Source: Planomicrobium sp. Y74 (lineage in GTDB: Bacteria; Bacillota; Bacilli; Bacillales_A; Planococcaceae). Taken from it: a stretch of DNA of 64,000 nt. Both the position numbers and the translations under genes were made by a program. This document shows positions 32,031 to 44,240 of this stretch, in pieces (the stretch's first letter is position 1; every line of letters starts with the position of its first letter). The notes under the pieces were generated by a model that worked only from the letters and a program-made list of their open reading frames with translations, made no database searches and had not been told where the DNA came from. The DNA lies in the NCBI RefSeq assembly GCF_003668635.1, contig NZ_RCWH01000010.1, positions 1-64,000 of the forward strand, written 5' to 3'.

Positions 32031-32237
32031 ATGTTTAAGAATTTTACAAATGTATTACCGGTATTCCCATATAGTTTTTATCCCCTTCCTGCCTCTTCCC
32101 ATAACCTCACTGAATATAAATATCCCTTTAGACTTTTACGAGCCATAAATTCTCTTAAATCACCAAGTGCAAAAAAAAAAAATTAAAATGAGTCAACCCT
32201 TTTCCTGCTTACATTGTAAGCGGATTCATTATGATGG

Positions 32238-32252
32238 AATATTCTAAACATT
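32238..32252 (+). promoter_or_regulatory. CodY-like box upstream of ilvE
   Basis: AATATTCTAAACATT matches 12 of 15 positions of the CodY consensus (AATTTTCWGAAAATT). It sits 10 bp before the ilvE -35. CodY represses branched-chain amino acid genes in Bacillota when GTP and isoleucine/valine/leucine are high, so the site fits the genes it precedes. Confidence 0.55.
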
Positions 32253-32262
32253 AAAAAAGTGT

Positions 32263-32291
32263 TTGACTCTCTTGAAGAAAGGCGATATGAT
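32263..32291 (+). promoter_or_regulatory. SigmaA promoter of ilvE
   Basis: TTGACT (32263-32268), 17-bp spacer, TATGAT (32286-32291), leaving a leader of about 70 bases. Confidence 0.8.
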
Positions 32292-32366
32292 AGCAACAAT
32301 TTACAAGTTGCAATCGGTATTCAATATATTGCATATTTTAAATACTACAAGAAAGAAGTGAACCTC

Positions 32367-33266
32367 ATGAGCGAACAAGTAATTTTTATGAACAACGAAT
32401 TTGTAAAAAAAGAAGACGCGAAAATCTCTGTTTACGATCATGGCTTTTTATACGGCGATGGAGTTTTTGAAGGAATACGCTCATATAACGGCAATGTGTT
32501 TCGTTTGGAAGAACATTTGGAACGGCTTTACGATTCTGCAAAGTCGGTAATGTTGCAGATTCCTTATACTCCGGAAGAGTTAACTAATCTTGTAGTTGAA
32601 ACCCTCAAAAAAAATAACTTAAAAGATGCTTATATTAGACTGGTAGTTTCGCGGGGAGTTGGAAATTTAGGGTTAGATCCTCTCAGCTGTGCTCAACCGA
32701 ACGTCATCATCATTGCAGAATCATTATCTTTATTCCCGAAAGCGTTATATGAAACGGGGATTGAAATTGTCTCGGTAGCTACCCGGCGAAGCCGCTCAGA
32801 TGTGTTAAGTCCGAAAGTGAAGTCACTGAACTATCTAAACAATATTTTGGTGAAAATCGAGGCGAATCTTGCTGGGGTTCCTGAAGCCCTTATGCTGAAT
32901 GACCAAGGTTACGTTGCAGAAGGCTCGGCGGATAACATTTTCATCGTCCGGAAAAATAAGTTACTGACACCACCAGGATATGTTGGGGCACTTGAAGGGA
33001 TTACACGGAATGCAATTATGGAAGTGGCAGCTCAGAAGGGCTATGACATCCAAGAGGCAGTTTTTACAAGGCATGATGTTTATGTAGCAGATGAAGTGTT
33101 CTTAACAGGAACGGCTGCAGAAGTGATTGCAGTGGTTAAAGTCGACGGCAGAGTAATTGGAGAAGGAAAACCAGGCCGTGTAACGAACGACTTGCTCGCA
33201 TCGTTCCGGGAGCTTGTACAAGAAGATGGTGTGAAAGTCTACAGTGAACAGTTAAATGTTGTGTAG
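32367..33266 (+). CDS. ilvE: Branched-chain amino acid aminotransferase
   Basis: IlvE transfers amino groups from glutamate to the 2-oxo acids of leucine, isoleucine and valine, using PLP. The 299-residue fold-type IV enzyme has the YDHGFLYGDGVFEGIR segment near the N-terminus, KSLNYLNNIL with the expected PLP lysine, and EGSADNIFIV. ATG 32367 was chosen because it begins at the family N-terminus after a modest AAGAAG site; the longer opening overlaps the promoter. It lies ahead of the T-box, so it may escape T-box control while being under the CodY-like site. A D-amino-acid aminotransferase is less likely because of the length and operon context. Confidence 0.92.
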   Translation: MSEQVIFMNNEFVKKEDAKISVYDHGFLYGDGVFEGIRSYNGNVFRLEEHLERLYDSAKSVMLQIPYTPEELTNLVVETLKKNNLKDAYIRLVVSRGVGNLGLDPLSCAQPNVIIIAESLSLFPKALYETGIEIVSVATRRSRSDVLSPKVKSLNYLNNILVKIEANLAGVPEALMLNDQGYVAEGSADNIFIVRKNKLLTPPGYVGALEGITRNAIMEVAAQKGYDIQEAVFTRHDVYVADEVFLTGTAAEVIAVVKVDGRVIGEGKPGRVTNDLLASFRELVQEDGVKVYSEQLNVV

Positions 33267-33284
33267 TCTAATTGAATAGTAAAA

Positions 33285-33600
33285 ATCAATGACGAGGTTA
33301 AAGTAAATGGAATTCGTATTTACAGAGAGCCGGTACTGCTGGAAGCCGGTAATACACCCATTTACGACATCCCCTCTGAGTGGAATGCTGAAAGGTCTTA
33401 CCGTTTAGGCATTCCCGGTAGTCGGCACATCCGGTTATCGTTATTAAAGAATAAGCTTAGCTTATTCGTGAGGCTGCGGTTGCGCAGTGAAATAGGGTGG
33501 TACCATGAAGCTTTTCATCCCTACACAAAGAACATGTTTCTGTGTGTAGGATGAAAAGCTTTTTTATTTTGAAATACAGCTTAAGCAAAGGAGGCGAAAA
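33285..33600 (+). promoter_or_regulatory. T-box leader, probable isoleucine specifier, before ilvB
   Basis: Stem I has the AGTA element (about 33302), the AGAGAGCCGG...CTGGAAGCCGG distal arm (about 33323-33352) and a specifier loop reading ATC (Ile) at 33369-33371, closed by CCTC. The T-box sequence AGGGTGGTACCATG is at 33494-33507. A strong terminator (33508-33561 plus T-run) ends it. Uncharged tRNA-Ile should allow transcription into ilvB-leuD. I could not find a clear separate promoter, so read-through from ilvE may supply the transcript. Confidence 0.88.
33508..33566 (+). terminator. Terminator of the ilvB T-box
   Basis: A long stem (33508-33527 with 33543-33561, one bulged C) and a T-run, overlapping the T-box pairing partner as required for an antiterminator switch. 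Confidence 0.88.
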
Positions 33601-33603
33601 TAT

Positions 33604-35330
33604 TTGGAAGTAAATGTGAAAGCAAAAGAAAGTACGAATAAAGAGCAAAGTAGAAGCGGTGCTGATGTCCTGATTCAATCGTTAAAGAAACAAGGTGTTG
33701 ATATAATTTTCGGCTATCCAGGGGGAGCTGTATTACCAATTTACGATGCGCTGTATAAAAACCCTATCCGACACGTGTTGGCACGGCACGAACAAGGCGC
33801 TATCCATGCTGCCGAGGGATATGCAAGAGTATCCGGGAAAATAGGTGTAGTTATTGCCACTTCAGGGCCGGGAGCAACGAACCTGGTTACAGGTATAGCA
33901 GACGCTATGCTCGATTCGCTTCCACTAGTTATCTTTACGGGACAAGTTGCAAGTTCTGTAATCGGCACTGATGCATTTCAGGAAGCGGATATCATAGGAA
34001 TTACTCAACCTATAACAAAACATAATTATCAAGTGAAGAATGTGGAAGACTTGCCAAGGATCGTTAAAGAAGCATTCTACATTGCTTCGACTGGCCGGCC
34101 TGGACCTGTATTAGTGGATATTCCAAAAGACATTTCTACACAAATGTTTCTATCCGCTACTGACGAAAACGAAGATATTCATTTACCGGGCTATCAGCCA
34201 ACCAAGAATCCGAATTACCTTCAAATTCAAAAGGCGATAAAAGTTATTTCCAATTCTAAAAAACCTCTTATTCTTGGTGGAGCCGGTATCTTGGCTGCGA
34301 AGGCAACAAAAGAATTAAAAGAATTTGTTGAACGGCATCAGATTCCGATAACAAACACGTTGCTCGGCTTAGGCGGCATAGATGGCGACCATCCTTTATT
34401 TTTGGGAATGGCCGGTATGCATGGGACATATACTGCCAATACAGCTATTTGTGATTGCGATGTTCTGATTAATATCGGAGCCCGGTTTGATGATCGTCTA
34501 ACTGGTAATCTTGCTCATTTTGCACCGAATGCAAAGGTGGTGCATATCGATATCGATCCAGCTGAAATTGGCAAAAATGTATCGACTGCGGTACCGATTG
34601 TTGCAGATGCAAAAGAAGCGCTAAGGGAATTGCTGAATCAGTCGTTTGACAGCCCGGATACAGTTGATTGGCTTGCAAGCCTTAATGTAAATAAAAAAGA
34701 ATATGCACTGCGGTATAAAGCAGATAAAGAAAAAGGGATACTGCCCCAGCAAGCGGTCGAGTTGATTCATCGCTTGACCAACGGAGACGCTGTGGTGACA
34801 ACCGATGTCGGACAGCATCAAATGTGGACAGCCCAGTATTACCGATTTAATAACCCGCACAATTGGGTGACTTCAGGAGGTCTTGGCACTATGGGATTTG
34901 GCTTTCCTGCAGCAATTGGAGCCCAGTTGGCAAAGCCGCATGAAAGAGTGGTGGCAGTTGTCGGTGACGCCGGATTCCAAATGACTTTGCAAGAGTTATC
35001 TTTATTGCAGGAATTCAGACTGCCGGTGAAGGTGGTTATTCTTAACAATCAAAGCCTCGGGATGGTGAGACAGTGGCAGCAAACATTTTATGAAGAGCGG
35101 TATTCCCAATCGTTAGTACATGTTCAGCCGGATTTTGTGAAGTTGGCCCAAGCCTATGAAATCCAAGGTTATAAAGTGGAAACCATGGAAGAGGCGGAAA
35201 AAGTATTTGCAGAAGCGTTCAGCACTAATGAACCAGCGCTGATTGACTGCCGGGTCGTGCAGTTGGAAAATGTCTATCCGATGGTGGCGCCAGGAAAAGG
35301 CCTGAATGAAATGATCGGGGTGAGAGGCGA

Positions 35331-35334
<4 letters not shown>
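33604..35334 (+). CDS. ilvB: Acetolactate synthase, large subunit
   Basis: IlvB condenses pyruvate with pyruvate or 2-oxobutyrate, the first common step to valine, leucine and isoleucine, using thiamine diphosphate and FAD. The 576-residue protein has the catalytic glutamate in [14 protein letters not shown] (about residues 60-73) and the thiamine-binding [15 protein letters not shown] motif near 455. TTG start at 33604 with AAAGGAGG 10 bases upstream; a weak start codon behind a strong site. Overlaps ilvN by 4 bp. Confidence 0.96.
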
Positions 35335-38432
<3,098 letters not shown>

Positions 38433-38463
38433 AGAGATTAAATTAACCGAGGAGGAACACAGT

Positions 38464-39564
38464 ATGGAAAAAACAATAGCGGTATTGCCAGGGGACGGAA
38501 TTGGACCAGAAGTTACAAAAGCGGCGATAAAGGTATTGAATTCAATTGCCATGCGATATGGCCATACGTTTCATTGGAAGCATGCAGAAATCGGAGGAGC
38601 GGCAGTGGATAAATATGAGATTCCTTTGCCGCAAGAAACGATTGATGCTTGTGAAGCAAGTGATGCTATCCTCCTTGGGGCGGTCGGCGGCCCAAAATGG
38701 GACCAGAACGCTGCCCATATGCGTCCAGAAAAAGGGCTGTTGAATATCCGGAAACATTTTGACTTATTTGCCAATATCCGACCTGTAAAAGCAGTACCTG
38801 CGCTTCTTGGTTCCTCTCCATTGAAAGAAGAGATTGCGAAACAAGTGGATATGGTAATTGTCCGGGAATTAACGAGTGGTTTGTATTTTGGAGAACCGAA
38901 ACAGCGTTCGGAAGATGCAGCGGTAGACACTTTGGTCTATACAAGAAAAGAGATCGAGCGTATTGTCGACACAGCGTTTGAAATGGCACGTACCCGGAGA
39001 GGTAAAGTCACTTCTGTTGATAAAGCAAATGTACTGGAGACGAGTAAGCTTTGGAGACAAGTGGTGGAAGAGCGCAAACAAGAATATCCGGATGTGGAAG
39101 TCGAACACATGCTGGTCGATTCAGCAGCGATGAAATTAATTACTGATCCCCGTGCATTTGATGTTATCGTCACGGAAAATATGTTTGGTGATATATTGAG
39201 TGATGAAGCTTCGGTAATTACAGGGTCTTTGGGTATGTTACCTTCGGCGAGTGTCCGTTCAGATGGCTTTGGCTTATACGAACCGGTACATGGCTCAGCG
39301 CCAGATATTGCAGGCCAAAACAAAGCCAATCCATCAGCTGCAATTTTGTCGGCGGCGATGATGCTGAAGCAGTCGTTTGGAATGCATGCGGAAGCTGGAG
39401 CCATTGAAGCTGCAGTGATGAGTGTTATGGATGACGGCTATTGCACGGGCGATTTGTCGTCTTCTGGAAACAAAGTTGTATCGACAGACCGGTTTGTGAC
39501 GAAAGTTATTGAAGAATTAGAACGTGAATTGGTATCCGAACATATTATGTACTCTTACGTCTGA
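38464..39564 (+). CDS. leuB: 3-isopropylmalate dehydrogenase
   Basis: LeuB oxidatively decarboxylates 3-isopropylmalate with NAD. The 366-residue protein has the N-terminal LPGDGIGPEV motif, the RELTSGLYFG substrate segment and the conserved VTENMFGDILSDEAS metal site. ATG follows GAGGAAC. Third leucine gene in order leuA-leuB-leuC-leuD. Confidence 0.97.
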   Translation: MEKTIAVLPGDGIGPEVTKAAIKVLNSIAMRYGHTFHWKHAEIGGAAVDKYEIPLPQETIDACEASDAILLGAVGGPKWDQNAAHMRPEKGLLNIRKHFDLFANIRPVKAVPALLGSSPLKEEIAKQVDMVIVRELTSGLYFGEPKQRSEDAAVDTLVYTRKEIERIVDTAFEMARTRRGKVTSVDKANVLETSKLWRQVVEERKQEYPDVEVEHMLVDSAAMKLITDPRAFDVIVTENMFGDILSDEASVITGSLGMLPSASVRSDGFGLYEPVHGSAPDIAGQNKANPSAAILSAAMMLKQSFGMHAEAGAIEAAVMSVMDDGYCTGDLSSSGNKVVSTDRFVTKVIEELERELVSEHIMYSYV

Positions 39565-39582
39565 GTGAAAGGAGCAGCTGAC

Positions 39583-41001
39583 ATGGCAAAAACGATTATT
39601 GAAAAGGTTTGGGAACAGCACATTGTCTTTGAAGAGCAAGGAAAGCCGGATCTCCTCTATATCGACCTGCACTTATTGCACGAGGTGACCTCACCACAGG
39701 CATTTGAAGGGCTGCGGTTGAATGGCCGGAAAGTGCGCCGTCCGGATCTATGTTTCGCGACCATGGACCACAATGTTCCGACAAAAAACCGATCGGTGAT
39801 CACGGATCCGATTTCGCGGAAACAGATCAAGACACTTCAGGAAAACTGTGATGAATTCGGAGTGCCTTTGGCGGGAATCAATCATCCTGACCAAGGCATT
39901 GTCCACGTTATCGGTCCTGAACTGGGATTAACACAACCGGGTAAAACAATTGTCTGTGGTGATAGCCATACCTCCACTCACGGTGCATTCGGTGCTTTGG
40001 CATTCGGCATTGGTACAAGTGAAGTGGAACACGTACTATCGACCCAAACTCTATGGCAATCAAAACCTAAAACAATGGAAATACGAATTGACGGTGACCT
40101 GGGCTTTGGAGTATCTTCGAAAGATGTAATTCTGGCTATCATCTCGAAATTCGGCGTCGATATGGGAACAGGCCATATTATCGAATATACAGGAGAGGCA
40201 ATCCGGAAGCTGACAATGGAAGAGCGAATGACCATCTGTAATATGTCGATCGAAGCGGGAGCACGAGCCGGTCTGATCAGTCCGGACACAACAACTGTTG
40301 AATATTTGAGAGGCCGCCGCCATGTGCCCGATGGAGAAGCTTTTGAACAGGAAGCGAAACGGTGGTTGGCACTTGCATCAGACGAAGGCGCAGAATATGA
40401 TATTTCCTTATCAATCCACGCAGATGAGATATCACCTTTCGTAACATGGGGAACGAATCCGTCAATGGGCTCCGGAATTGCAGGGCACGTGCCATATGCA
40501 AAAAGTTATGAAAAACAGGCCGACCGTGAGGCCCTCCAGCAGGCACTTGACTATATGGAGCTGGAGGAGGGGATGCAGCTTTCTTCTATTGAAATCCAAC
40601 ATGTATTTATTGGATCCTGCACAAATGCGCGTCTTGGTGATTTGCGGGCAGCAAGTACCATTGTCGAGGGTAAAAAAGTTCATCCTTCGGTGACGGCGAT
40701 TGTCGTTCCTGGCTCGGAGACGGTCAAACGTGCGGCGGAAGCGGAAGGCTTGGATAAAATCTTCCTGGAAGCCGGGTTCGAATGGCGGGAGACAGGGTGC
40801 AGTATGTGTCTGGCGATGAACGAAGATGCCGTCCCTGCAGGGGAACGCTGTGCTTCGACTTCAAACCGGAATTTCGAAGGCCGCCAAGGAGCAGGTTCGA
40901 TGACGCATCTTGTCAGTCCAGTAATGGCAGCTGCAGCAGCGATTGAAGGGCATTTGACGGATGTACGAAAATTTATGAAAGAAGCTGTTCCTACAACATA
41001 A
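39583..41001 (+). CDS. leuC: 3-isopropylmalate dehydratase, large subunit
   Basis: LeuC and LeuD together isomerise 2- to 3-isopropylmalate. The 472-residue aconitase-family subunit has the cluster cysteines in GSCTNAR and GCSMCLAMN, and the [12 protein letters not shown] segment. ATG 39583 follows AAAGGAG by 8 bases; the in-frame GTG at 39565 precedes that site and is unlikely. Confidence 0.97.
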   Translation: MAKTIIEKVWEQHIVFEEQGKPDLLYIDLHLLHEVTSPQAFEGLRLNGRKVRRPDLCFATMDHNVPTKNRSVITDPISRKQIKTLQENCDEFGVPLAGINHPDQGIVHVIGPELGLTQPGKTIVCGDSHTSTHGAFGALAFGIGTSEVEHVLSTQTLWQSKPKTMEIRIDGDLGFGVSSKDVILAIISKFGVDMGTGHIIEYTGEAIRKLTMEERMTICNMSIEAGARAGLISPDTTTVEYLRGRRHVPDGEAFEQEAKRWLALASDEGAEYDISLSIHADEISPFVTWGTNPSMGSGIAGHVPYAKSYEKQADREALQQALDYMELEEGMQLSSIEIQHVFIGSCTNARLGDLRAASTIVEGKKVHPSVTAIVVPGSETVKRAAEAEGLDKIFLEAGFEWRETGCSMCLAMNEDAVPAGERCASTSNRNFEGRQGAGSMTHLVSPVMAAAAAIEGHLTDVRKFMKEAVPTT

Positions 41002-41026
41002 CTTTAATCAATGAGGAGGTGTATAA

Positions 41027-41614
41027 ATGCAGCCGATCAATGAAATCACCAGTGTCCTGACTCCTTTGGACCGAAAAAACGTAGACACCGATCAAATAAT
41101 TTCAAAAGAATTTCTGAAACGTATTGAACGTACCGGCTTCGGAAAATATCTATTTCATCATTGGAGATTTAATGCGGATGGCACGCCAAAAGAGGACTTC
41201 GTTCTAAATGATCCGCGTTACACAGAATCGAAAATTTTAGTGGCTCAGGAAAACTTTGGCTGCGGCTCTTCGCGTGAACATGCTCCCTGGGCAATCCAGG
41301 ATTACGGTTTCAGCGTTGTAATTGCTCCAAGCTATGCGGATATCTTCTATAATAACTGTGTTAAAAATGGTATATTGCCGATCCGTCTGGCACATCAGGA
41401 AGTGGACGAACTAATTCATAAAGGTCAGCAAAAACTGTACCGACTTGATGTCAACTTGGAAGAACAGACGGTACTTGGTGAAGATGGAAGCCGATACACT
41501 TTTGCGATTGATCCCTATTGGAAAGAGATGCTTTTAAAAGGGTGGGACGAGATTGCGCTGACGTCTCAGTATGAATCTCAGATTGCAGCCTTCGAAACAA
41601 AGCGGTCTGTGTAA
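41027..41614 (+). CDS. leuD: 3-isopropylmalate dehydratase, small subunit
   Basis: LeuD is the swivelling small domain of isopropylmalate isomerase. The 195-residue protein has the substrate-binding loop NFGCGSSREHAPWA near residues 78-91. ATG follows GAGGAGG. The reading frame of the following dehydratase gene extends back into its last 44 bases. Confidence 0.97.
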   Translation: MQPINEITSVLTPLDRKNVDTDQIISKEFLKRIERTGFGKYLFHHWRFNADGTPKEDFVLNDPRYTESKILVAQENFGCGSSREHAPWAIQDYGFSVVIAPSYADIFYNNCVKNGILPIRLAHQEVDELIHKGQQKLYRLDVNLEEQTVLGEDGSRYTFAIDPYWKEMLLKGWDEIALTSQYESQIAAFETKRSV

Positions 41615-42638
41615 CACCTCATTATTAATATTAGGAGATGGTTTTGTTGGGAATTCGTACGATACAGTAGGCTTATTTAATGCATTCGAAAAATTGGCAC
41701 CGATTGTTCACCGTACGCCTTGCAAGCAATCGCATACGCTGAATTGTCTTACAGGCAGTGAAGTTTCATTAAAATTAGAAAACTTGCAGAAAACCGGATC
41801 GTTTAAAGTACGGGGCGCTTTCAATAAAGTTAGCCAATTAACAGGGGCTGAGTGTGAAAGAGGCATCATCTGCGCCTCTGCCGGTAATCATGCACAGGGT
41901 GTAGCAATGGCTGGCAGGGAAAAAGGCGTGCCGGTGACGGTGTTCATGCCAGAAAGTACGCCGGAATCAAAAGTGATGGCTACAAGGGAATATGGAGCGG
42001 AAGTCCGCCTCGTCGGAAAAAGTTTCGATGAAGCTTATGCTGCAGCAAAAAAAGAGCAGCTGATGACAGGGGCGGCTTTTGTGCATCCTTTTGACGATAT
42101 GGCCATTATTGAAGGCCAGGCAACCGTTGTAATGGAAATGCTGCAACAATGCCCGAACCTTGACACCGTCGTTGTACCGGCCGGGGGAGGAGGGCTGCTC
42201 GCAGGCACAGCCCTTGCTGTCAAAGCGATTCGTCCTTCCGTGCGGGTAATTGGCGTGCAGGCAAAAGCAGCTTCTGCTATAGCCTCCATTTTTCACGATA
42301 CCAACAGTAAGGCTGTTCCATTTCTGACAACTATGGCAGAAGGCATTAATGTAAAAGAGCCTGGCAAGCTGACAACAAAGATCATTCAAGAGTATGTTGA
42401 TGATATAATCACCGTTAGTGAGCAGGAAATCGCCTCGGCGATACTGTTTATGCTCGAACGGGAAAAAATGCTCGTTGAAGGAGCGGGGGCTGCGGCAATA
42501 GCCGCGGTGCTTTATCGTCATTTGCCTGTTAAATCTGTTCACACGGGCATCATTGTCAGTGGTGGCAATTTTGATATTGGGAAACTCGAAGCATGCAGAA
42601 AGATTGTCGCTGGTATGACTGTGGTCAGTTCCTACTAA
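41571..42638 (+). CDS. Threonine dehydratase (catabolic-type, no ACT domain), start uncertain
   Basis: A PLP enzyme that deaminates threonine to 2-oxobutyrate, feeding isoleucine synthesis. The PLP lysine lies in GSFKVRGAFNK, the substrate loop is SAGNHAQGVA and the phosphate loop PAGGGGLLAG. The chain ends soon after VSGGNFDIGKLE, so there is no C-terminal ACT-like domain as in classical IlvA; it resembles the TdcB length class, or a truncated IlvA. The start is a problem: the well-spaced AGGAG (41633-41637) with TTG 41644/41647 is out of frame and stops after about eight codons. The only upstream in-frame ATG is 41571, inside leuD with no ribosome site. Real homology appears to begin near 41656. 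Confidence 0.85.
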   Translation: MNLRLQPSKQSGLCNTSLLILGDGFVGNSYDTVGLFNAFEKLAPIVHRTPCKQSHTLNCLTGSEVSLKLENLQKTGSFKVRGAFNKVSQLTGAECERGIICASAGNHAQGVAMAGREKGVPVTVFMPESTPESKVMATREYGAEVRLVGKSFDEAYAAAKKEQLMTGAAFVHPFDDMAIIEGQATVVMEMLQQCPNLDTVVVPAGGGGLLAGTALAVKAIRPSVRVIGVQAKAASAIASIFHDTNSKAVPFLTTMAEGINVKEPGKLTTKIIQEYVDDIITVSEQEIASAILFMLEREKMLVEGAGAAAIAAVLYRHLPVKSVHTGIIVSGGNFDIGKLEACRKIVAGMTVVSSY

Positions 42639-42645
42639 TATATAG

Positions 42646-42675
42646 AACTCCTTCGCTGAAAGCGGAGGGGTTTTA
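42646..42675 (+). terminator. Terminator of the ilv-leu operon
   Basis: A 12-bp stem (42646-42657 with 42661-42672) around GAA, followed by TTTTATTTT. It ends the ilvB-to-dehydratase transcript. Confidence 0.88.
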
Positions 42676-42727
42676 TTTTGTTTATGATTATCAGACTTAC
42701 TTCTTTAGTTGTTACCTGCTCAAGTGG

Positions 42728-42756
42728 TTGACATCCATTTTAGGATTTGTTATTTT
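42728..42756 (+). promoter_or_regulatory. SigmaA promoter of the antiporter-family gene
   Basis: A perfect TTGACA (42728-42733), 17-bp spacer and TATTTT (42751-42756). Confidence 0.72.
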
Positions 42757-42758
42757 TA

Positions 42759-42783
42759 TAAAAGCGCTTTAGCGCTTTAGCAA
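42759..42783 (+). promoter_or_regulatory. cre-like palindrome with tandem 8-mer at the transcription start
   Basis: TAAAAGCGCTTTAG (42759-42772) matches 11 of 14 positions of the ideal CcpA site TGAAAGCGCTTTCA. The core AGCGCTTT is repeated in tandem (42763-42778). The site covers the expected +1, so a bound LacI-family regulator such as CcpA would repress. Catabolite control is inference. Confidence 0.55.
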
Positions 42784-42803
42784 ACTAAAGGAGATAATTT
42801 ATT

Positions 42804-44123
42804 ATGAATGCAGTTATTGTGGCCGTATTGGTCATGTTGATATTAAGTCTATTAAGGGTGAATGTTGTTTTTGCATTGCTTATTGGTGCGCTTGCGGGAG
42901 GATTGAGCGGTGGGCTTCCGTTTATGGAAACTATAGGCGCCTTTACCTCAGGGCTCGGAGAAGGAGCGGAAATAGCTTTGAGTTATGCAATGCTCGGAGG
43001 GTTTGCGGTGGCCATTTCCCGTACGGGTATACCGGAACTGCTTGTACAGGGTGTATTGAAGATTGTAAATAAAGATGGACAGGCTACCAGAGAAGGTTTG
43101 GCAAAAGCGCTGATCGTGCTGGCGCTATTATCGATGGCGATATTCTCTCAGAACCTGATACCGATCCATATCGCATTCATTCCATTATTAGTTCCGCCCA
43201 TTCTTCATATATTGAATGAATTGCGGATTGACCGCCGGTTGATAGCTGCGGTGCTGACATTCGGATTGACTGCTCCCTATATTTTATTGCCGTATGGCTT
43301 TGGGCTGATTTTTCATGAGATCCTGGCAAATCAAATGGCGCTTGCGGGACTGGAGATTGATATGGCGGATATCCCAAGAGCGATGGCACTGCCGGTCGCT
43401 GGCCTGGCTGTTGGACTGATTATTGCCGTCTTCATCTCTTACCGGAAACCGCGGGATTACCGTGAAACTTCTTCTATAGAAGAAACTCGTTTTAAAAAGG
43501 CATCCGTCAAAGATATTATTGTAACGATCATCGCTTTGGGTGCAGCGCTGTATGCGCAGATTGAAACAGATTCGATGATCGTTGGAGCGCTCGCCGGGAT
43601 TGTTGTGCTGTATGTTTTCGGCGCGATGAAATGGAAGGAAGCCGACGATGTACTGAGCGAAGGGATGCGCATGATGGCATTCATCGGATTCGTCATGATT
43701 ACGGCGAACGGATTTGCTTCAGTCATCACGGCAACAGGGGCAGTGGAGCCGCTGGTGAACAGTGTGTCTGATTTGTTTGCCGGCAACAGAGGCTTGGCTG
43801 CATTGATGATGCTGATTGTCGGATTGTTTGTGACGATGGGCATCGGTTCGTCGTTCGCGACAATACCGATCATCGCAGCAATCTTCGTTCCGCTGAGTAT
43901 GGAATTCGGATTTTCAACAATTGCAATCATCGCATTGATCGGTACAGCTGGTGCGCTCGGCGATGCGGGCTCGCCAGCCTCCGACTCGACGCTCGGGCCG
44001 ACAGCCGGACTGAACGTGGACGGCCAGCACAATCACATATGGGATACGGTAGTTCCGACGTTCATCCATTACAATATCCCGCTCGTTATTTTTGGCTGGA
44101 TCGCTGTGATGGTGCTGGGTTAA
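42804..44123 (+). CDS. Na+/H+ antiporter family membrane protein (YuiF-like)
   Basis: A 439-residue polytopic membrane protein with about 11-12 hydrophobic segments and short loops. The start (MNAVIVAVLVMLILSLLRVNVV) and the GSPASDSTLGPTAGLN signature near residues 393-408 match the YuiF-type Na+/H+ antiporter family of Bacillota. The transported substrate is not established; an amino acid is often suspected. ATG follows AAAGGAG. It is a single-gene unit with its own promoter and operator, between the ilv-leu operon and the S10 operon. Confidence 0.85.
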   Translation: MNAVIVAVLVMLILSLLRVNVVFALLIGALAGGLSGGLPFMETIGAFTSGLGEGAEIALSYAMLGGFAVAISRTGIPELLVQGVLKIVNKDGQATREGLAKALIVLALLSMAIFSQNLIPIHIAFIPLLVPPILHILNELRIDRRLIAAVLTFGLTAPYILLPYGFGLIFHEILANQMALAGLEIDMADIPRAMALPVAGLAVGLIIAVFISYRKPRDYRETSSIEETRFKKASVKDIIVTIIALGAALYAQIETDSMIVGALAGIVVLYVFGAMKWKEADDVLSEGMRMMAFIGFVMITANGFASVITATGAVEPLVNSVSDLFAGNRGLAALMMLIVGLFVTMGIGSSFATIPIIAAIFVPLSMEFGFSTIAIIALIGTAGALGDAGSPASDSTLGPTAGLNVDGQHNHIWDTVVPTFIHYNIPLVIFGWIAVMVLG

Positions 44124-44200
44124 GGATGAAATGTTCGGACTATTAGCGTATAGGTTGTATCTCAAGAAAATCCTGCTATACTAATAAAAGCGAATTGAAA

Positions 44201-44240
44201 AGAATTTCGTGGAAACACTTGCGAAGTTCTTTTTTATTTT
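44201..44240 (+). terminator. Terminator after the antiporter gene, overlapping the S10 promoter
   Basis: A 9-bp stem (AGAATTTCG at 44201-44209 with CGAAGTTCT at 44222-44230, one wobble), then six T. Its 3' arm overlaps the -35 of the promoter at 44219. Confidence 0.82.

Larger units (their letters stand above)
32031..32366 (+). other. AT-rich intergenic region before ilvE, with regulatory sites
   Basis: No gene is visible. It contains a run of 12 A (32171-32182), a perfect 7-1-7 inverted repeat GCTTACA-T-TGTAAGC (32207-32221), a CodY-like box (32238-32252) and a good promoter (32263-32291). The composition changes sharply from the highly biased tuf gene and marks the left edge of the branched-chain amino acid block. 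Confidence 0.6.
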
